The notes under the pieces are model-generated. The model searched no databases and had not been told where the DNA came from. It was given only the letters and a program-made list of their open reading frames with translations. Shown in pieces: positions 28,325 to 37,572 of a stretch of 64,000 nt of DNA (positions are counted from its first letter, which is position 1; each line of letters opens with the position of its first letter). The position numbers and the translations under genes were made by a program. The stretch is from an uncultured Acidimicrobiales bacterium. GTDB lineage: Bacteria > Actinomycetota > Acidimicrobiia > Acidimicrobiales > Bin134. The stretch covers positions 1,240,001-1,304,000 of the forward strand of contig OX638344.1 of assembly GCA_951813555.1 (NCBI GenBank). Direction: 5' to 3'.

Positions 28325-28632
28325 CACAGATCAACTCCAGTACGACGGCAGACGCGGATCTTTCGGCCGTCGGTGTCGAACCGGTATCCCACTCGGGTGG
28401 GGCGGCCGTCGGCTGGGCTGACCACGGCCACATTGGAGGCCTTGATGGGCATTTCCTTGTCGATGATGCCGGTCTGCATGATCCCCTGGCGAGGACCCTG
28501 GTGCTTGGTGACGATGTTCACGCCGTCGACGATCACCGTTCCCTCGGCCGGGTAGGCGAACATGACCTCGCCCTCTTTGCCCCGGTCTTTTCCGCCGAGC
28601 ACCCGGACTCGGTCTCCTTTGCGAATCTTCAT
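28324..28632 (-). CDS. rplX: 50S ribosomal protein L24
   Basis: A 102-residue KOW protein that nucleates large-subunit assembly: [34 protein letters not shown] and the C-terminal [17 protein letters not shown] are standard. It starts 5 bases after rplN. Confidence 0.97.
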   Translation of the reverse strand: MKIRKGDRVRVLGGKDRGKEGEVMFAYPAEGTVIVDGVNIVTKHQGPRQGIMQTGIIDKEMPIKASNVAVVSPADGRPTRVGYRFDTDGRKIRVCRRTGVDL

Positions 28633-28637
28633 GGCGG

Positions 28638-29006
28638 CTACAGCACCTCCGGTGCGAGCGACACGATGCGCATGAACCGCTTGTCCCGCAGCTCCCGCCC
28701 CACCGGGCCGAAAATACGGGTTCCCCGCGGCTGAAGCTGGTCGTTGATGAGCACGGCGGCGTTCTCGTCGAAACGGATGTAGGAGCCGTCCTTGCGGCGT
28801 TTCTCCTTCTTGGCCCGGACCAATACGCAGCGCACTACGTCGCCCTTCCTGACCGCGGCACCGGGCATGGCGTCTTTGACGGTGGCCACGAACACATCTC
28901 CGATGGTGGCGTAGCGCTTTCGGGAGGAGCCCAGCACCCGAATGCACAGGACCTCTTTGGCCCCGGAGTTGTCGGCCACTTTGACTCGGGTTTCTTGCTG
29001 GATCAT
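28638..29006 (-). CDS. rplN: 50S ribosomal protein L14
   Basis: A 122-residue L14: [26 protein letters not shown], then the C-terminal [17 protein letters not shown] [30 protein letters not shown] 29006 overlaps the rpsQ stop (ATGA); an in-frame ATG at 29039 inside rpsQ is rejected. Confidence 0.97.
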   Translation of the reverse strand: MIQQETRVKVADNSGAKEVLCIRVLGSSRKRYATIGDVFVATVKDAMPGAAVRKGDVVRCVLVRAKKEKRRKDGSYIRFDENAAVLINDQLQPRGTRIFGPVGRELRDKRFMRIVSLAPEVL

Positions 29007-29290
29007 CGGGCCCGCTCCACCACTTCGAGTAGCCGCCACCGCTTGTTCTTGGACAGCGGACGGGTCTCTTGTACCCGCACCCGGTCGCCCACCGCGAGCT
29101 GGTTGGTCTCGTCGTGGACGTACAGGCGGGTGGTGCGCCGCACGGTCTTGTTGTATCGGCGATGGCGGACGCGGTCGGTGGATGCCACCACAGCGGTCTT
29201 GTCCATGGCAACCGACACCACCATCCCCTCACGCACTTTGCGGCCGTTGATCCGGGGGGTGGGCTGCATTTCGGTTGTGGGGTCAGACAT
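29003..29290 (-). CDS. rpsQ: 30S ribosomal protein S17
   Basis: A 95-residue OB-fold S17: [37 protein letters not shown] and [15 protein letters not shown]. The N-terminus carries about ten extra residues. It overlaps rpmC by 8 bases. Confidence 0.96.
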   Translation of the reverse strand: MSDPTTEMQPTPRINGRKVREGMVVSVAMDKTAVVASTDRVRHRRYNKTVRRTTRLYVHDETNQLAVGDRVRVQETRPLSKNKRWRLLEVVERAR

Positions 29291-29507
29291 TTCCAGCCTC
29301 CAGGGCTTCGGCGGCTTGGATCTCCCGTATGCGCAACTCGGTCATTGCCCGAGCCACCTCCTTTTTGGCCTGCTTCAGGCGGGCGGTGTTGTCCAAACGG
29401 CCGGTGACGATTTGGAAACGGAGCTTGAACACCTCTTCTTTGGCCTCGTCCAGCCGCTCGATGAGCTCAGCGTCGCTGAGGCCTTGCCAGGTCGCTTTGC
29501 GGGCCAT
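29283..29507 (-). CDS. rpmC: 50S ribosomal protein L29
   Basis: A 74-residue helical protein at the exit tunnel: LSDAELIERLDEAKEEVFKLRFQIVTGRLDNTARLKQAKKEVARAMT. Start MARKATWQG at ATG 29507; a GTG at 29516 overlapping rplP is possible. Confidence 0.96.
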   Translation of the reverse strand: MARKATWQGLSDAELIERLDEAKEEVFKLRFQIVTGRLDNTARLKQAKKEVARAMTELRIREIQAAEALEAGNV

Positions 29508-29509
29508 CG

Positions 29510-29920
29510 CTACCACCCTTCCCGGCGCTCGACGAACCGAGCCTTGACGGGGAGCTTCTGGATTCCCCGCTCGATGGCCGTGCGGGCCATCTCTCGGTCG
29601 TGGTAGGAGAGTTCGAACAGGATGCGGCCGGGTTTCACCACGGCCACCCAGCGCTCCGGGTTGCCCTTGCCCGAGCCCATGCGGGTCTCAGCCGGCTTCT
29701 CGGTTACCGGCTTGTCGGGGAAGATGTTGATCCAAACCTTGCCGCCTCGGCGGATGTGCCGGGTGATGGCGATACGGGTGGCTTCGATCTGGCGGGCGGT
29801 GATCCACCCCGGCTCGAGGGCCTGGATGCCGTACTCGCCGAAGTTCACGCTGGTGGCCCCTTTGGCGCGGCCTTTGGTCCGGCCCCGATGGTGTTTGCGG
29901 TGCTTGACCTTCTTGGGCAT
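29510..29920 (-). CDS. rplP: 50S ribosomal protein L16
   Basis: A 136-residue L16: [43 protein letters not shown], and [19 protein letters not shown] near the A-site tRNA elbow. ATG 29920 overlaps the stop of a relay frame (TGATG); ATG 29926 would add Met-Leu. Confidence 0.97.
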   Translation of the reverse strand: MPKKVKHRKHHRGRTKGRAKGATSVNFGEYGIQALEPGWITARQIEATRIAITRHIRRGGKVWINIFPDKPVTEKPAETRMGSGKGNPERWVAVVKPGRILFELSYHDREMARTAIERGIQKLPVKARFVERREGW

Positions 29921-29973
29921 CAACATTGCGGATCTTGGCCTTCGCAGTGTTCGGCGGTGGTGAGCATCAACAT
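29920..29973 (-). other. 17-codon frame between rpsC and rplP
   Basis: ATG at 29973 lies 6 bases after the rpsC stop. The frame ([17 protein letters not shown]) ends in TGA overlapping the rplP ATG at 29920 (TGATG). Its first bases ATGTTGATGC repeat those at the rplP start (29926-29917), suggesting a small duplication of the start region. Confidence 0.4.
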
Positions 29974-29979
29974 GGTCGG

Positions 29980-30882
29980 TCAGTCTCCATCGCCTGGGCG
30001 GAAGTGCGGGGTCTCGCGGTGCTCGCGAGTGGTGCGGAGGATGTCCTCCTCCTCCTCGAGCAACTTCTCGAACTCGGGGTCGGCCTCTTTGATCAACGGG
30101 GCGGGCTCGTCGGTTTCTTCCGGGCGATCCACCTCGCCTTGGCGCCGGGCCGCCGCCGACGACACCACAGCCCGGGGCCTCTGTGAGCCCGAGGCTTCCC
30201 CGACCGCCATGGCCGCCTCGCGGCTGATCTTGTCCTCGGCCTGAGTCTTGTAGGGCAAAATGTCGCCCTTGTAGATCCACACCTTCACTCCGATGCGGCC
30301 GTAAGTGGTGTGAGCCTCTCGGAAGCCGTAGTCGATGTCGGCCCGCAGAGTGTGCAGGGGAACCCGGCCTTCCCGGTACCACTCGGTGCGGGCCATCTCC
30401 GAGCCGCCCAAGCGGCCCGAGCACTGCACCCGAATGCCGAGAGCTCCGGCCTTCTGGGCATTTTGGACCGCTCGCTTCATGGCCCGGCGGAAGGCCACCC
30501 GGTTGGCCAGCTGGTCGGCCACTCCCTGGGAGATGAGAGCGGCGTCCAGCTCGGGCTGCTTGATCTCCTGGATGTTGAGCTGCACCCGGTTGTTGCCGGT
30601 GATCTTGGCCAGGCCATTGCGGAGCCGGTCGGCTTCGCTGCCTCGGCGGCCGATGACGATTCCCGGCCGGGCGGTGTGGACGTCCACCCGCAGCCGGTCG
30701 CGGGTGCGCTCGATTTCGACGCGGCTGATGGCAGCATGAGGCAGCTCCGACATCAGGTAGTCGCGCACCTTCCAATCCTCGATAATGAAGTCGCCGTACT
30801 CCCGCCGGTTGGCGAACCAGCGCGACTTCCAGTCGGTGGTAACCCCGAGTCGGAACCCGTAAGGATTGATCTTCTGGCCCAT
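29980..30882 (-). CDS. rpsC: 30S ribosomal protein S3
   Basis: A 300-residue S3 with KH domain: [47 protein letters not shown], and [17 protein letters not shown]. The tail after about residue 220 is long and charged ([15 protein letters not shown]). ATG overlaps the rplV stop (TGATG). Confidence 0.97.
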   Translation of the reverse strand: MGQKINPYGFRLGVTTDWKSRWFANRREYGDFIIEDWKVRDYLMSELPHAAISRVEIERTRDRLRVDVHTARPGIVIGRRGSEADRLRNGLAKITGNNRVQLNIQEIKQPELDAALISQGVADQLANRVAFRRAMKRAVQNAQKAGALGIRVQCSGRLGGSEMARTEWYREGRVPLHTLRADIDYGFREAHTTYGRIGVKVWIYKGDILPYKTQAEDKISREAAMAVGEASGSQRPRAVVSSAAARRQGEVDRPEETDEPAPLIKEADPEFEKLLEEEEDILRTTREHRETPHFRPGDGD

Positions 30883-31826
30883 CAGGATTCCTTCTCGTTT
30901 ACTTCGGCGTCGGTCTCGGTCTCGTCGGTCTCAACTTCGGCGTCGGTCTCGGTCTCGTCGGTCTCAACTTCGGCGTCGGTCTCGGTCTCGTCGGTCTCAA
31001 CTTCGGCGTCGGTCTCGGTCTCGTCGGTCTCAACTTCGGCGTCGGTCTCGGTCTCGTCGGTCTCAACTTCGGCGTCGGTCTCGGTCTCGTCGGTCTCAAC
31101 TTCGGCGTCGGTCTCGGTCTCGTCGGTCTCAACTTCGGCGTCGGTCTCGGTCTCGTCGGTCTCAACTTCGGCGTCGGTCTCGGTCTCGTCGGTCTCAACT
31201 TCGGCGTCGGTCTCGGTCTTGGTCTCGGTGACAGCTTCGGCGTCGTCCTCTTCGAGGTCTTCGAAGTCGTCCTCAAAGACCTCGGCGTCGTCCATGGCCT
31301 CGAGATCGTCTTCGTCATGGTCGTGATCGTGGTCTTCGGCCCGCTCGGCGTCGCGCTCCCGGCTGGCGGCCACCCGCCGACGGCGAGCTTCGGCGGCTGA
31401 GCTGCGCCGATCGGAGCCCTTGAGGGCCATGCGGGCGTCGATGGCGGCCAATTCCTCTTCGGAGTAGCGGGCTACAACCATGGTGATGTGGCAGGTCCGC
31501 TTGCGAATGCGGGTGGCCCGGCCCCGGGCCCGGGGCCGCCAACGCTTCAGCGTGGGGCCCTCGTCGGCGTAGCAGGCGGCGATGAACAGCTCGTCGCCGT
31601 CGAGGTCGTCGTTGTGCTCGGCGTTGGCCACCGCGGAGTCGAGGCACTTGGCGATGGTGTCGGAGATGCGGCGCTCCGAGAAGGTCAGAATCTCCCGGGC
31701 CTCGGGGTATGACTTCCCTCGCACCAAGTCGAGCACCTCCCGGGCCTTGAAGGCCGAGGAGCGCACGTACTTGGCCACGGCCCGGCTGCCCGGCCGGGTC
31801 TCGGCGCCCACGGTGACCGCAGTCAT
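30882..31826 (-). CDS. rplV: 50S ribosomal protein L22 with long acidic repeat tail
   Basis: A 314-residue L22, against a usual 110-150. Residues 1 to about 124 are a normal L22 core: [28 protein letters not shown] and [24 protein letters not shown]. After that comes a charged segment ([19 protein letters not shown]), a His-Asp run ([10 protein letters not shown]) and an acidic tail built from 11-residue repeats of [11 protein letters not shown]. The L22 C-terminus lies at the subunit surface near the tunnel exit, so a large acidic arm there could meet nascent chains or factors; that role is inference. ATG overlaps the rpsS stop (TGATG) and the gene is coupled to rpsC. The repeat may vary between strains. 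Confidence 0.95.
   Translation of the reverse strand: MTAVTVGAETRPGSRAVAKYVRSSAFKAREVLDLVRGKSYPEAREILTFSERRISDTIAKCLDSAVANAEHNDDLDGDELFIAACYADEGPTLKRWRPRARGRATRIRKRTCHITMVVARYSEEELAAIDARMALKGSDRRSSAAEARRRRVAASRERDAERAEDHDHDHDEDDLEAMDDAEVFEDDFEDLEEDDAEAVTETKTETDAEVETDETETDAEVETDETETDAEVETDETETDAEVETDETETDAEVETDETETDAEVETDETETDAEVETDETETDAEVETDETETDAEVETDETETDAEVNEKES
30901..31218 (-). repeat. 33-bp coding minisatellite in rplV
   Basis: Nine perfect 33-base units begin at 30901 and recur every 33 bases to 31197, followed by a tenth diverged partial unit. Each unit encodes an 11-residue acidic repeat ([11 protein letters not shown]). Perfect identity at the DNA level, including third positions, indicates recent expansion or homogenisation. 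Confidence 0.97.
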
Positions 31827-32104
31827 CAGCGACGAACTCCCCGCTCTTGGCCGGCGTGGGCTCGGAACGTCCGAGTAGGGGCGAACTCGCCCAGCTTGTG
31901 GCCCACCATCGACTCGGTGATGTAGACCGGCACGTGCTTGCGGCCGTCGTGGACCGCGATGGTGTGGCCCACCATGTCGGGAATGATGGTGGAGCGGCGG
32001 GACCAAGTGCGGATGACCTGCTTGGTGTTCTGGTCGTTGAGCGCGTCGACTTTCCGCAATAGGTGGCCGTCGACGAACGGACCCTTCTTCAAACTCCTGG
32101 GCAT
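31826..32104 (-). CDS. rpsS: 30S ribosomal protein S19
   Basis: A 92-residue S19: [64 protein letters not shown] strong AAGGAGGGA lies upstream of the start. Confidence 0.98.
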   Translation of the reverse strand: MPRSLKKGPFVDGHLLRKVDALNDQNTKQVIRTWSRRSTIIPDMVGHTIAVHDGRKHVPVYITESMVGHKLGEFAPTRTFRAHAGQERGVRR

Positions 32105-32132
32105 AGGCGGTCCCTCCTTTCGGTCTCGCGTC

Positions 32133-32969
32133 CTAGCGACGCCCGCCGCGGGTGCGGCGCCGTCGGATGATCATTTGCTGCGACTTCTTCTTCTTGTTGC
32201 GGGTGCGACCCTCGGGCTGGCCCCATGGAGACACGGGATGGCGACCGCCGGAAGACTTGCCCTCGCCTCCGCCCAATGGGTGGTCAACAGGGTTCATGGC
32301 AACGCCCCGGGTCTGCGGTCGCACTCCCTTCCATCGGGCTCGGCCGGCCTTTCCCAGCTTGACGAGCTCAGCCTCGGCGTTGCCCACCGATCCCACGGTG
32401 GCCCGGCAGTCAATGGGAACTCGGCGCATTTCGGTGCTGGGCAGCCGGAGGGTGGCGAAGCTGCCCTCTTTGGCCACGAGCTGGGCGCTGGCGCCGGCGG
32501 AACGAGCCATGCGAGCACCCCCGCCGGGCTTCAATTCCACCGCATGCACGGTGGTGCCCACCGGGATGAAGCGCAGCGGCAGGGCGTTGCCCGGTCTGAT
32601 CTCGGAACCGGGGCCGTTTTGCAGAACATCGCCCACACCGACACCTTCCGGAGCCAACACGTAGCGCTTTTCTCCGTCGTGGAAGTGGAGCAGCAGGATA
32701 CGGCAGTTGCGGTTGGGGTCGTACTCCACCGAGGCGACCGTGGCCGGAACGCCGTCTTTGACCCGCTTGAAATCGATGACGCGATAGCGCTGCTTGTGGC
32801 CTCCGCCCCGATGGCGGGCGGTCTTGCGGCCATGGTTGTTGCGCCCGCCGGTGCTGGTCTTCTTGGCCACCAGCGACTTCTCGGGCTTCGCGGTAGTGAT
32901 GCTGGAGAAGTCCGAAACCGCCTGAAAGCGGCGTCCGGGGCTGGTGGGATTGCGTCTACGTACTGCCAT
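32133..32969 (-). CDS. rplB: 50S ribosomal protein L2
   Basis: A 278-residue L2: [28 protein letters not shown], and the peptidyl-transferase-proximal [29 protein letters not shown] with its conserved histidine. The C-terminus is strongly basic. It starts 8 bases after rplW. Confidence 0.98.
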   Translation of the reverse strand: MAVRRRNPTSPGRRFQAVSDFSSITTAKPEKSLVAKKTSTGGRNNHGRKTARHRGGGHKQRYRVIDFKRVKDGVPATVASVEYDPNRNCRILLLHFHDGEKRYVLAPEGVGVGDVLQNGPGSEIRPGNALPLRFIPVGTTVHAVELKPGGGARMARSAGASAQLVAKEGSFATLRLPSTEMRRVPIDCRATVGSVGNAEAELVKLGKAGRARWKGVRPQTRGVAMNPVDHPLGGGEGKSSGGRHPVSPWGQPEGRTRNKKKKSQQMIIRRRRTRGGRR

Positions 32970-32977
32970 GATCTGCC

Positions 32978-33268
32978 TTAGACATCGAACAACTCGATCT
33001 GGTCGCCTTCGGCGAGTGTGACCAATGCCCGCTTGATGTCGGGTTTGCGGCCGAAGGTGGGGCTGCGCCGATTGCGGCGGCGCTTGCCCTTTCGGTTCAT
33101 GGTGTTGATCTTGACGACGGTGACATCGAACAAGGTCTCAATGGCGTCTTTGATCTCGGGCTTGGAGGAGTCGGGGTGAACTCGGAAGGTGTAGACGTTG
33201 GACTCCAGCAGCTCGTAAGACTTCTCCGAGACCACCGGGGCCAGCACGACTTCGCGGGGGTCCTTCAT
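32978..33268 (-). CDS. rplW: 50S ribosomal protein L23
   Basis: A 96-residue L23, the tunnel-exit dock for SRP and trigger factor: [49 protein letters not shown] (spaced motif). ATG 33268 overlaps the rplD stop (ATGA). Confidence 0.97.
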   Translation of the reverse strand: MKDPREVVLAPVVSEKSYELLESNVYTFRVHPDSSKPEIKDAIETLFDVTVVKINTMNRKGKRRRNRRSPTFGRKPDIKRALVTLAEGDQIELFDV

Positions 33269-33972
33269 GCTTCGTCGCCTTCTTCGGCGGCGGGTTCGCC
33301 GACGTCTGCTTCGGGCAACTCGGAGGTGGGCAGGGTATCGAGGGTGAACACCACCACATCGGACACCAGCACGTCGTAGGCGTTCAGCTCTCCGGGACTG
33401 ATGAGGTGGACGTGGGGCAGATTGCGGAAGCTCTTCCACACCTCGGCCTGTTCACGCTCAGCCACCAACAGCACCCGGCCTTCTGCCTGCAAAGCGCTGA
33501 GTGCAGCGATCGCATCCTTGGTGCGGGGGGACTCGAACTGCCAGCGGTCGACCACGATGACCTTCTCATCGCGGGCCCGATCGGACAGCGCCGACCGCAG
33601 CGCTAGGCGAACCATCTTCTTGGGGGTGCGCTGGCGGTAGCTCCGGGGCTTGGGACCGAGGGCCACGCCCCCTCCCCGCCACTGGGGATTGCGTATCGAG
33701 CCGTGGCGGGCCCGGCCAGTGCCCTTCTGGCGCCACGGCTTTCCGGGACCCCCTTTGACCTCGGCTTTGGTCTTGGTGCTCTGGGTCCCTCGGCGCCGAG
33801 CGGCCAACTGAGCGGTGACCACCTGGTGCATGACGGCCACGTTGGGCTCGATGTCGAACACCTCGGGGTCCAGGTCCACTGAACCGGTTTCCTTGCCAGT
33901 GGGATTGCGCACGGCGACGGTGGTCATCTGCCTGGTTGGAGCCTCATCAGCGGGGACGGTAGCCATGGTCAT
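33265..33972 (-). CDS. rplD: 50S ribosomal protein L4
   Basis: A 235-residue L4: [20 protein letters not shown] is the tunnel-lining loop and VVFTLDTL lies near the C-terminus, which then adds an acidic tail ([15 protein letters not shown]). In enterobacteria L4 represses its own operon through the leader; see the structured rplC leader. ATG 33972 overlaps the rplC stop (ATGA); a Met at residue 16 is an alternative start. Confidence 0.96.
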   Translation of the reverse strand: MTMATVPADEAPTRQMTTVAVRNPTGKETGSVDLDPEVFDIEPNVAVMHQVVTAQLAARRRGTQSTKTKAEVKGGPGKPWRQKGTGRARHGSIRNPQWRGGGVALGPKPRSYRQRTPKKMVRLALRSALSDRARDEKVIVVDRWQFESPRTKDAIAALSALQAEGRVLLVAEREQAEVWKSFRNLPHVHLISPGELNAYDVLVSDVVVFTLDTLPTSELPEADVGEPAAEEGDEA

Positions 33973-34613
33973 CTCGCCCCGTTCTTGACTGCACTGCGGA
34001 TCAACACGGTGGATCCTCTACGGCCCGGAACCGAGCCTTTCACCAGGATCAAATCGTTCTCGCTGTCTACCCTCACCACCTGGAGATTGAGCGTGGTGAC
34101 CTTCTCGGCGCCCGTCCGCCCGGGCATCTTCTTGCCCCGGAAAATCCTCGACGGAGTGGCGCACTGGCCCACGGCGCCGGGCTTGCGATGAACTTTGTGG
34201 GCGCCGTGGCTGGCCTTTTGACCGCTGAAGTTGTGGCGCTTCATAACGCCAGCAAAGCCCTTGCCCTTGCTGACGCCGGTGACATCCACCAGCTCGCCCC
34301 CGTCGAACACGTCGACCCCGATCTCCTGGCCGGCTTCGTAGGTGCCCACGTCGTCGAGTCGCAACTCAACCAGCGTGCGGCCGGGGGCAACGCTGGCCTT
34401 GGCCAAGTGGCCTCGTTCCGGCTGGGTCAGCCGATCGGGACTCTGGGTTCCGAAGGTCACCTGAAGGGCAGAGTAGCCATCGGTCTCCGGCCGCTTGACC
34501 TGCACGATGCGGCAGGGCTCCACCCGCAGCACGGTGACGGGGACGATGCGGTCGTCCTCGTCCCACACCTGGGTCATTCCTAGTTTTTCGCCGACAATCG
34601 CCTTGGCAACCAC
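33969..34613 (-). CDS. rplC: 50S ribosomal protein L3
   Basis: A 214-residue L3: VGEKLGMTQVWDEDDRIVPVTVL, GFAGVMKRHNFSGQKASHGAHKVHR and GAVGQCATPSRIFRGKKMPGR. The GTG at 34613 is the first start in frame after the leader. It is the first gene of its transcription unit here because rpsJ, its normal upstream partner, is displaced by about 4 kb. Confidence 0.97.
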   Translation of the reverse strand: MVAKAIVGEKLGMTQVWDEDDRIVPVTVLRVEPCRIVQVKRPETDGYSALQVTFGTQSPDRLTQPERGHLAKASVAPGRTLVELRLDDVGTYEAGQEIGVDVFDGGELVDVTGVSKGKGFAGVMKRHNFSGQKASHGAHKVHRKPGAVGQCATPSRIFRGKKMPGRTGAEKVTTLNLQVVRVDSENDLILVKGSVPGRRGSTVLIRSAVKNGAR

Positions 34614-34635
34614 CGCGAACCTGCCTTCACGCGAA

Positions 34636-34683
34636 CGCTCCGCACGGGTGCAGACCCATCATCTGGGACTTTCCGGCGGAGCG
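34636..34683 (-). promoter_or_regulatory. Structured rplC leader hairpin
   Basis: In the rplC leader CGCTCCGC (34683-34676 on the minus strand) pairs perfectly with GCGGAGCG (34643-34636), enclosing a second small CCCA..TGGG stem. A further 6-bp hairpin lies at 34764-34783. The element ends 22 bases before the GTG. It could be an autoregulatory leader standing in for the S10 leader. Confidence 0.4.
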
Positions 34684-34792
34684 GGCTTCGGTTGTGCCGT
34701 CCGGTTCCCCGAGCAGGGTGATTGCACCTTGCAGGCCTAGACGGACGTCGTTTGACACGAACAGTGCCGACCGGAGCCGGCACGAAATAGAA

Positions 34793-34821
34793 ATGATAGC
34801 GGCTGCCGGTGGATAGGCCAA
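34793..34821 (-). promoter_or_regulatory. Candidate rplC operon promoter
   Basis: TTGGCC (34821-34816) and TATCAT (34798-34793) lie 17 bases apart on the minus strand in the divergent gap between rplC and the AI-2E permease gene. The predicted leader is about 170 bases. Confidence 0.5.
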
Positions 34822-34860
34822 ATCCCCGATCGGGCAAAAGGCGACGGTTAGCGTGAAATC

Positions 34861-36021
34861 GTGGACGAAGCTTCGTCCGAGGAAACACCCTCTCCAAAGG
34901 TTCCCCCCTGGCTGTTGCGGGCCATCCTGACCGGGGCCGCGGCTCTCGGCGGGCTGTATGTGCTGGGATGGCTGATCGAAGAGCTGAGAACGCTGATCGT
35001 GATCGTGCTTGTGTCGTTTTTTGCCTCCTTCGCGCTGGAACCCGCGGTGAATCGGATGGAGCGGATGGGAATACGCCGAGGCCTGGGCACTGGGATAATG
35101 TTCCTCGCCCTGCTGGCCGCACTGGGGTTGTTCCTATGGGCCATCGGCACGGTGCTGGCTGACCAGGTCGGTGAGTTCGCCGACGACGCTCCCGGCTACA
35201 TCAACGACATTGAAGACTGGTTGGAGGACGCCTTCGAGATCGAGATTGACGCCCAAGGCCTGCTCGACGAGTTCCAGGAAGGTGGGGCGGTCGCCAACCT
35301 GGCCACCCGGCTGGCCGACAACTTGGTCAACCTGGGCGCCACCGTGTTGCAAGTGCTGTTCCAGATCCTGACCATCGTGCTGTTCACTTTCTACCTGGTC
35401 TCCGAGGGGCCCAAACTTCGGCGCAACATCTGCTCTTTGCTGCCCCCCGAGCGTCAGCGCCTGGTGTTGAACATTTGGAATCTGGCCATCGACAAGACGG
35501 GGGGCTACATCTACAGCCGGCTGATCCTGGCGGTGATCTCGTTCTTGGCCCACTGGCTGGTCTTCTGGCTGGTGGGAGCCCCCTTCCCGGTGCCGATGGC
35601 GATGTGGGTGGGGCTGGTTTCGCAGTTTGTACCGGTGATCGGCACCTACATCGCCGGAGCGCTGCCCGTGCTCATCGGGCTGTTGGACAGGCCCTCCACC
35701 GGGCTGGCCATATTGATCGCCATCGTGGTGTATCAGCAGGTGGAGAATTACTTGCTCCAGCCCAAGGTGACCGCCCACACCATGGAGATCCACGTGACCG
35801 TGGCTTTCGGCTCGGTGATTGCCGGCAGCTTGCTATTGGGGGCGGTGGGGGCGGTGCTGGCCCTGCCGGCCGCGGCCACCATTCAGGCGTTCTTGTCCAG
35901 CTACCTCGAGCGGGGTGATGTGGTGCAGGAGTTAGAAGACGCCGAAGCAGCCCAACAGGCCGATCGCGCCTCCATGGGTCAACGACTCCGCCGAGTCTTC
36001 CACCGAGAGGTCAAGTCCTGA
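34861..36021 (+). CDS. AI-2E family transporter (PerM-like permease)
   Basis: A 386-residue membrane protein starting at GTG 34861. It has about seven to eight hydrophobic segments (around residues 20-65, 75-100, 165-190, 225-265 and 275-345). The family motif cluster VPMAMWVGLVSQFVPVIGTYIAGALPVLIGL and VENYLLQPKVTAHTMEIHVTVAFGSVIAGSLLLGAVGAVLALP (in segments) identifies PF01594. Substrates of such proteins are mostly unknown despite the name. It is the only plus-strand gene within the ribosomal region and lies inside the block separating rpsJ from rplC. Confidence 0.88.
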   Translation: MDEASSEETPSPKVPPWLLRAILTGAAALGGLYVLGWLIEELRTLIVIVLVSFFASFALEPAVNRMERMGIRRGLGTGIMFLALLAALGLFLWAIGTVLADQVGEFADDAPGYINDIEDWLEDAFEIEIDAQGLLDEFQEGGAVANLATRLADNLVNLGATVLQVLFQILTIVLFTFYLVSEGPKLRRNICSLLPPERQRLVLNIWNLAIDKTGGYIYSRLILAVISFLAHWLVFWLVGAPFPVPMAMWVGLVSQFVPVIGTYIAGALPVLIGLLDRPSTGLAILIAIVVYQQVENYLLQPKVTAHTMEIHVTVAFGSVIAGSLLLGAVGAVLALPAAATIQAFLSSYLERGDVVQELEDAEAAQQADRASMGQRLRRVFHREVKS

Positions 36022-36052
36022 ATGACAGGTTCGCCAGGGTTGGTGAGCGGAG

Positions 36053-36553
36053 TCAGGAGCAGGCAGCGAGGGCGGCGTCGTAGTCGGGCTCGGAGGCGAT
36101 GGCGGCCACCAGCTCCGTGTGGGCGACGGTGCCGTCGGAGGCGATCACCACCACGGCCCGGGCGGTTAGCCCGGACAGGGGGCCGTCGACCATCTCTACT
36201 CCGTAGTCGTCCAAGAACTCGCGGTTGCGGAAGATTGAGCCGATGGTCACATTCTCGATGCCCTCGGCTCCGCAAAAGCGGGAACCGGCGAAAGGCAGGT
36301 CCATCGAGGCGCAGATCACCGTGGTGTTGTCCAGCCCGGCGGCCCGCTCGTTGAACGCCCGCACGCTGTTGGCGCACACCCCGGTGTCGATGCTGGGAAA
36401 GATGTTAAGCACCACGTTGCGGCCCGCCAGGCCTTCCAGAGTCAAAGTTGAGAGGTCGCTGCCGGTCAGCGTGAACGCTGGGGCAGCTGATCCAACCGCG
36501 GGAAGATCGCCGCCGGTGTTGATGGTTGTGTCTCCGAATGTGGTCTGAGCCAT
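36053..36553 (-). CDS. tpx: Thiol peroxidase (Tpx-type peroxiredoxin)
   Basis: A 166-residue atypical 2-Cys peroxiredoxin that reduces alkyl hydroperoxides using thioredoxin. The peroxidatic cysteine is C60 in SIDTGVC and the resolving cysteine C94 in DLPFAGSRFC, the Tpx spacing. The usual proline of PSLDTPVC is Gly here. Convergent with the AI-2E gene; follows the citE-like gene by 58 bases. Confidence 0.94.
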   Translation of the reverse strand: MAQTTFGDTTINTGGDLPAVGSAAPAFTLTGSDLSTLTLEGLAGRNVVLNIFPSIDTGVCANSVRAFNERAAGLDNTTVICASMDLPFAGSRFCGAEGIENVTIGSIFRNREFLDDYGVEMVDGPLSGLTARAVVVIASDGTVAHTELVAAIASEPDYDAALAACS

Positions 36554-36611
36554 AACCGTTTTGTACCACCTCAGCGGATGGGTGTCGCTGCTGGGGAGGA
36601 ATTCTGCGCCG

Positions 36612-37490
36612 CTAGCCGAGACCCAATCGAGCAGCGCGAGATATCTGTTGTTGGGCGGTGAGGAGGTGGGCGTGGTCGATGAGGCGGCCTTGGTGGCGAA
36701 AGGCGCCGATGCCTCGGGCTTCGTGCTCCTCTACGGCGGCGATGAGTTGGCGCCAGGCGGCGATCTCCTCGGGAGTGGGGGAGAAGATCCGATTGATGGT
36801 GGGAAGGTGGTTGGGGTGGATGGCCATCATGCCCTCGTAGCCGAGTTGGCGGGTCTGGGCGGCGAATTGGGTGAGGCCGTCGAGATCGTCCACGGTGCCC
36901 CAGAGCCCGGATAGCGGGTTGGGGATCCCGGCGGCCCGCACGTCGATCAGTACTTTCTGGCGAAGATACAAAGTCTCGGTGCTTTCGGGGGTCCACTGGA
37001 ATCCCACGGAGCGGCCCAAGTCACCGTGGCGGCCGGTGGCGCCGCCCATGTAGGCGACTCGGTCGGAAGCGGTGGCCAGCTCGTAGGCCAGACGAACGGC
37101 TGAGGCGGTCTCAACCAGCGGCATGATCCGGGCTTCGATCCCCTCTAAGGCGGCATCGGCAGTGGCTACCTCTTCGGGTCCGGATACCTGGGGCAGCATC
37201 AGCGTGGTCAGCGACGGGTGTCGGCTGGCGTCCACATCGGGCGCGAAGTCGGCGGTACCTACCGCCGAAGCCCGAACGAACAACGAGGGCTGGTCAGGGG
37301 TGTGGTTTTCTAGCGCGTGGCGGACGTTGGCCCGGGCCTCTGCAGCCGCCCCCCGGGGGACGGCGCTCTCCAAGTCGAACACCACTCCATCGGCTTCTGA
37401 AGCCAGCGCCTTTTGCATCCGGTCGGCCCGATTGGCCGGGACGAACAACAGACTGCGGATCGGCGGGGGTTCGGTTTGTGTTGCGGGCAT
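36612..37490 (-). CDS. CoA ester lyase (HpcH/HpaI aldolase, citrate lyase beta-like)
   Basis: A 292-residue TIM-barrel lyase: PIRSLLFVPANRADRMQKALASEADGVVFDLESAVP, IMPLVETASAV, and GYEGMMAIHPNHLPTIN. The acidic metal ligands (DLESAV and the glutamate in VETA) are present. Relatives cleave malyl-, citramalyl- or beta-methylmalyl-CoA; no citrate lyase alpha or gamma genes are nearby, so a stand-alone CoA-ester lyase is likely. The region of its start is duplicated upstream. Confidence 0.87.
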   Translation of the reverse strand: MPATQTEPPPIRSLLFVPANRADRMQKALASEADGVVFDLESAVPRGAAAEARANVRHALENHTPDQPSLFVRASAVGTADFAPDVDASRHPSLTTLMLPQVSGPEEVATADAALEGIEARIMPLVETASAVRLAYELATASDRVAYMGGATGRHGDLGRSVGFQWTPESTETLYLRQKVLIDVRAAGIPNPLSGLWGTVDDLDGLTQFAAQTRQLGYEGMMAIHPNHLPTINRIFSPTPEEIAAWRQLIAAVEEHEARGIGAFRHQGRLIDHAHLLTAQQQISRAARLGLG

Positions 37491-37572
37491 CGGTCAGATT
37501 CCCTCGGGTGACAACAAGCTGCGGATCGGCAGGGGTTCGGTAGCCATCTCAACTGCGGTCAGATTCCCTCGG
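37453..37572 (-). repeat. Tandem duplication of the serB/citE-like junction
   Basis: Two elements recur about 65-66 bases apart: a 23-base block at 37453-37475 and 37519-37541 (one mismatch), and a 17-base block CGGTCAGATTCCCTCGG at 37491-37507 and 37556-37572. Together they show that the serB end and citE-like start were duplicated as a unit. Confidence 0.9.
37494..37547 (-). other. 17-codon relay frame between serB and the citE-like gene
   Basis: ATG at 37547, 11 bases after the serB stop. The frame MATEPLPIRSLLSPEGI begins like the CoA lyase (TEPPPIRSLL) and ends like SerB (EGI), with TGA at 37496-37494, 3 bases before the lyase ATG. It is another chimera from junction duplication. Confidence 0.5.

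Noticed and set aside
30901..31218. Regular direct repeats resembling a CRISPR array
   Set aside because: The 33-bp units are contiguous with no unique spacers, keep the reading frame of rplV and encode an 11-residue repeat; this is a coding minisatellite.
30310..31326. Plus-strand frame with a Ser/Val repeat opposite rpsC/rplV
   Set aside because: Its repeat is the complement of the rplV minisatellite and the rest lacks protein character; rpsC and rplV are the real genes.
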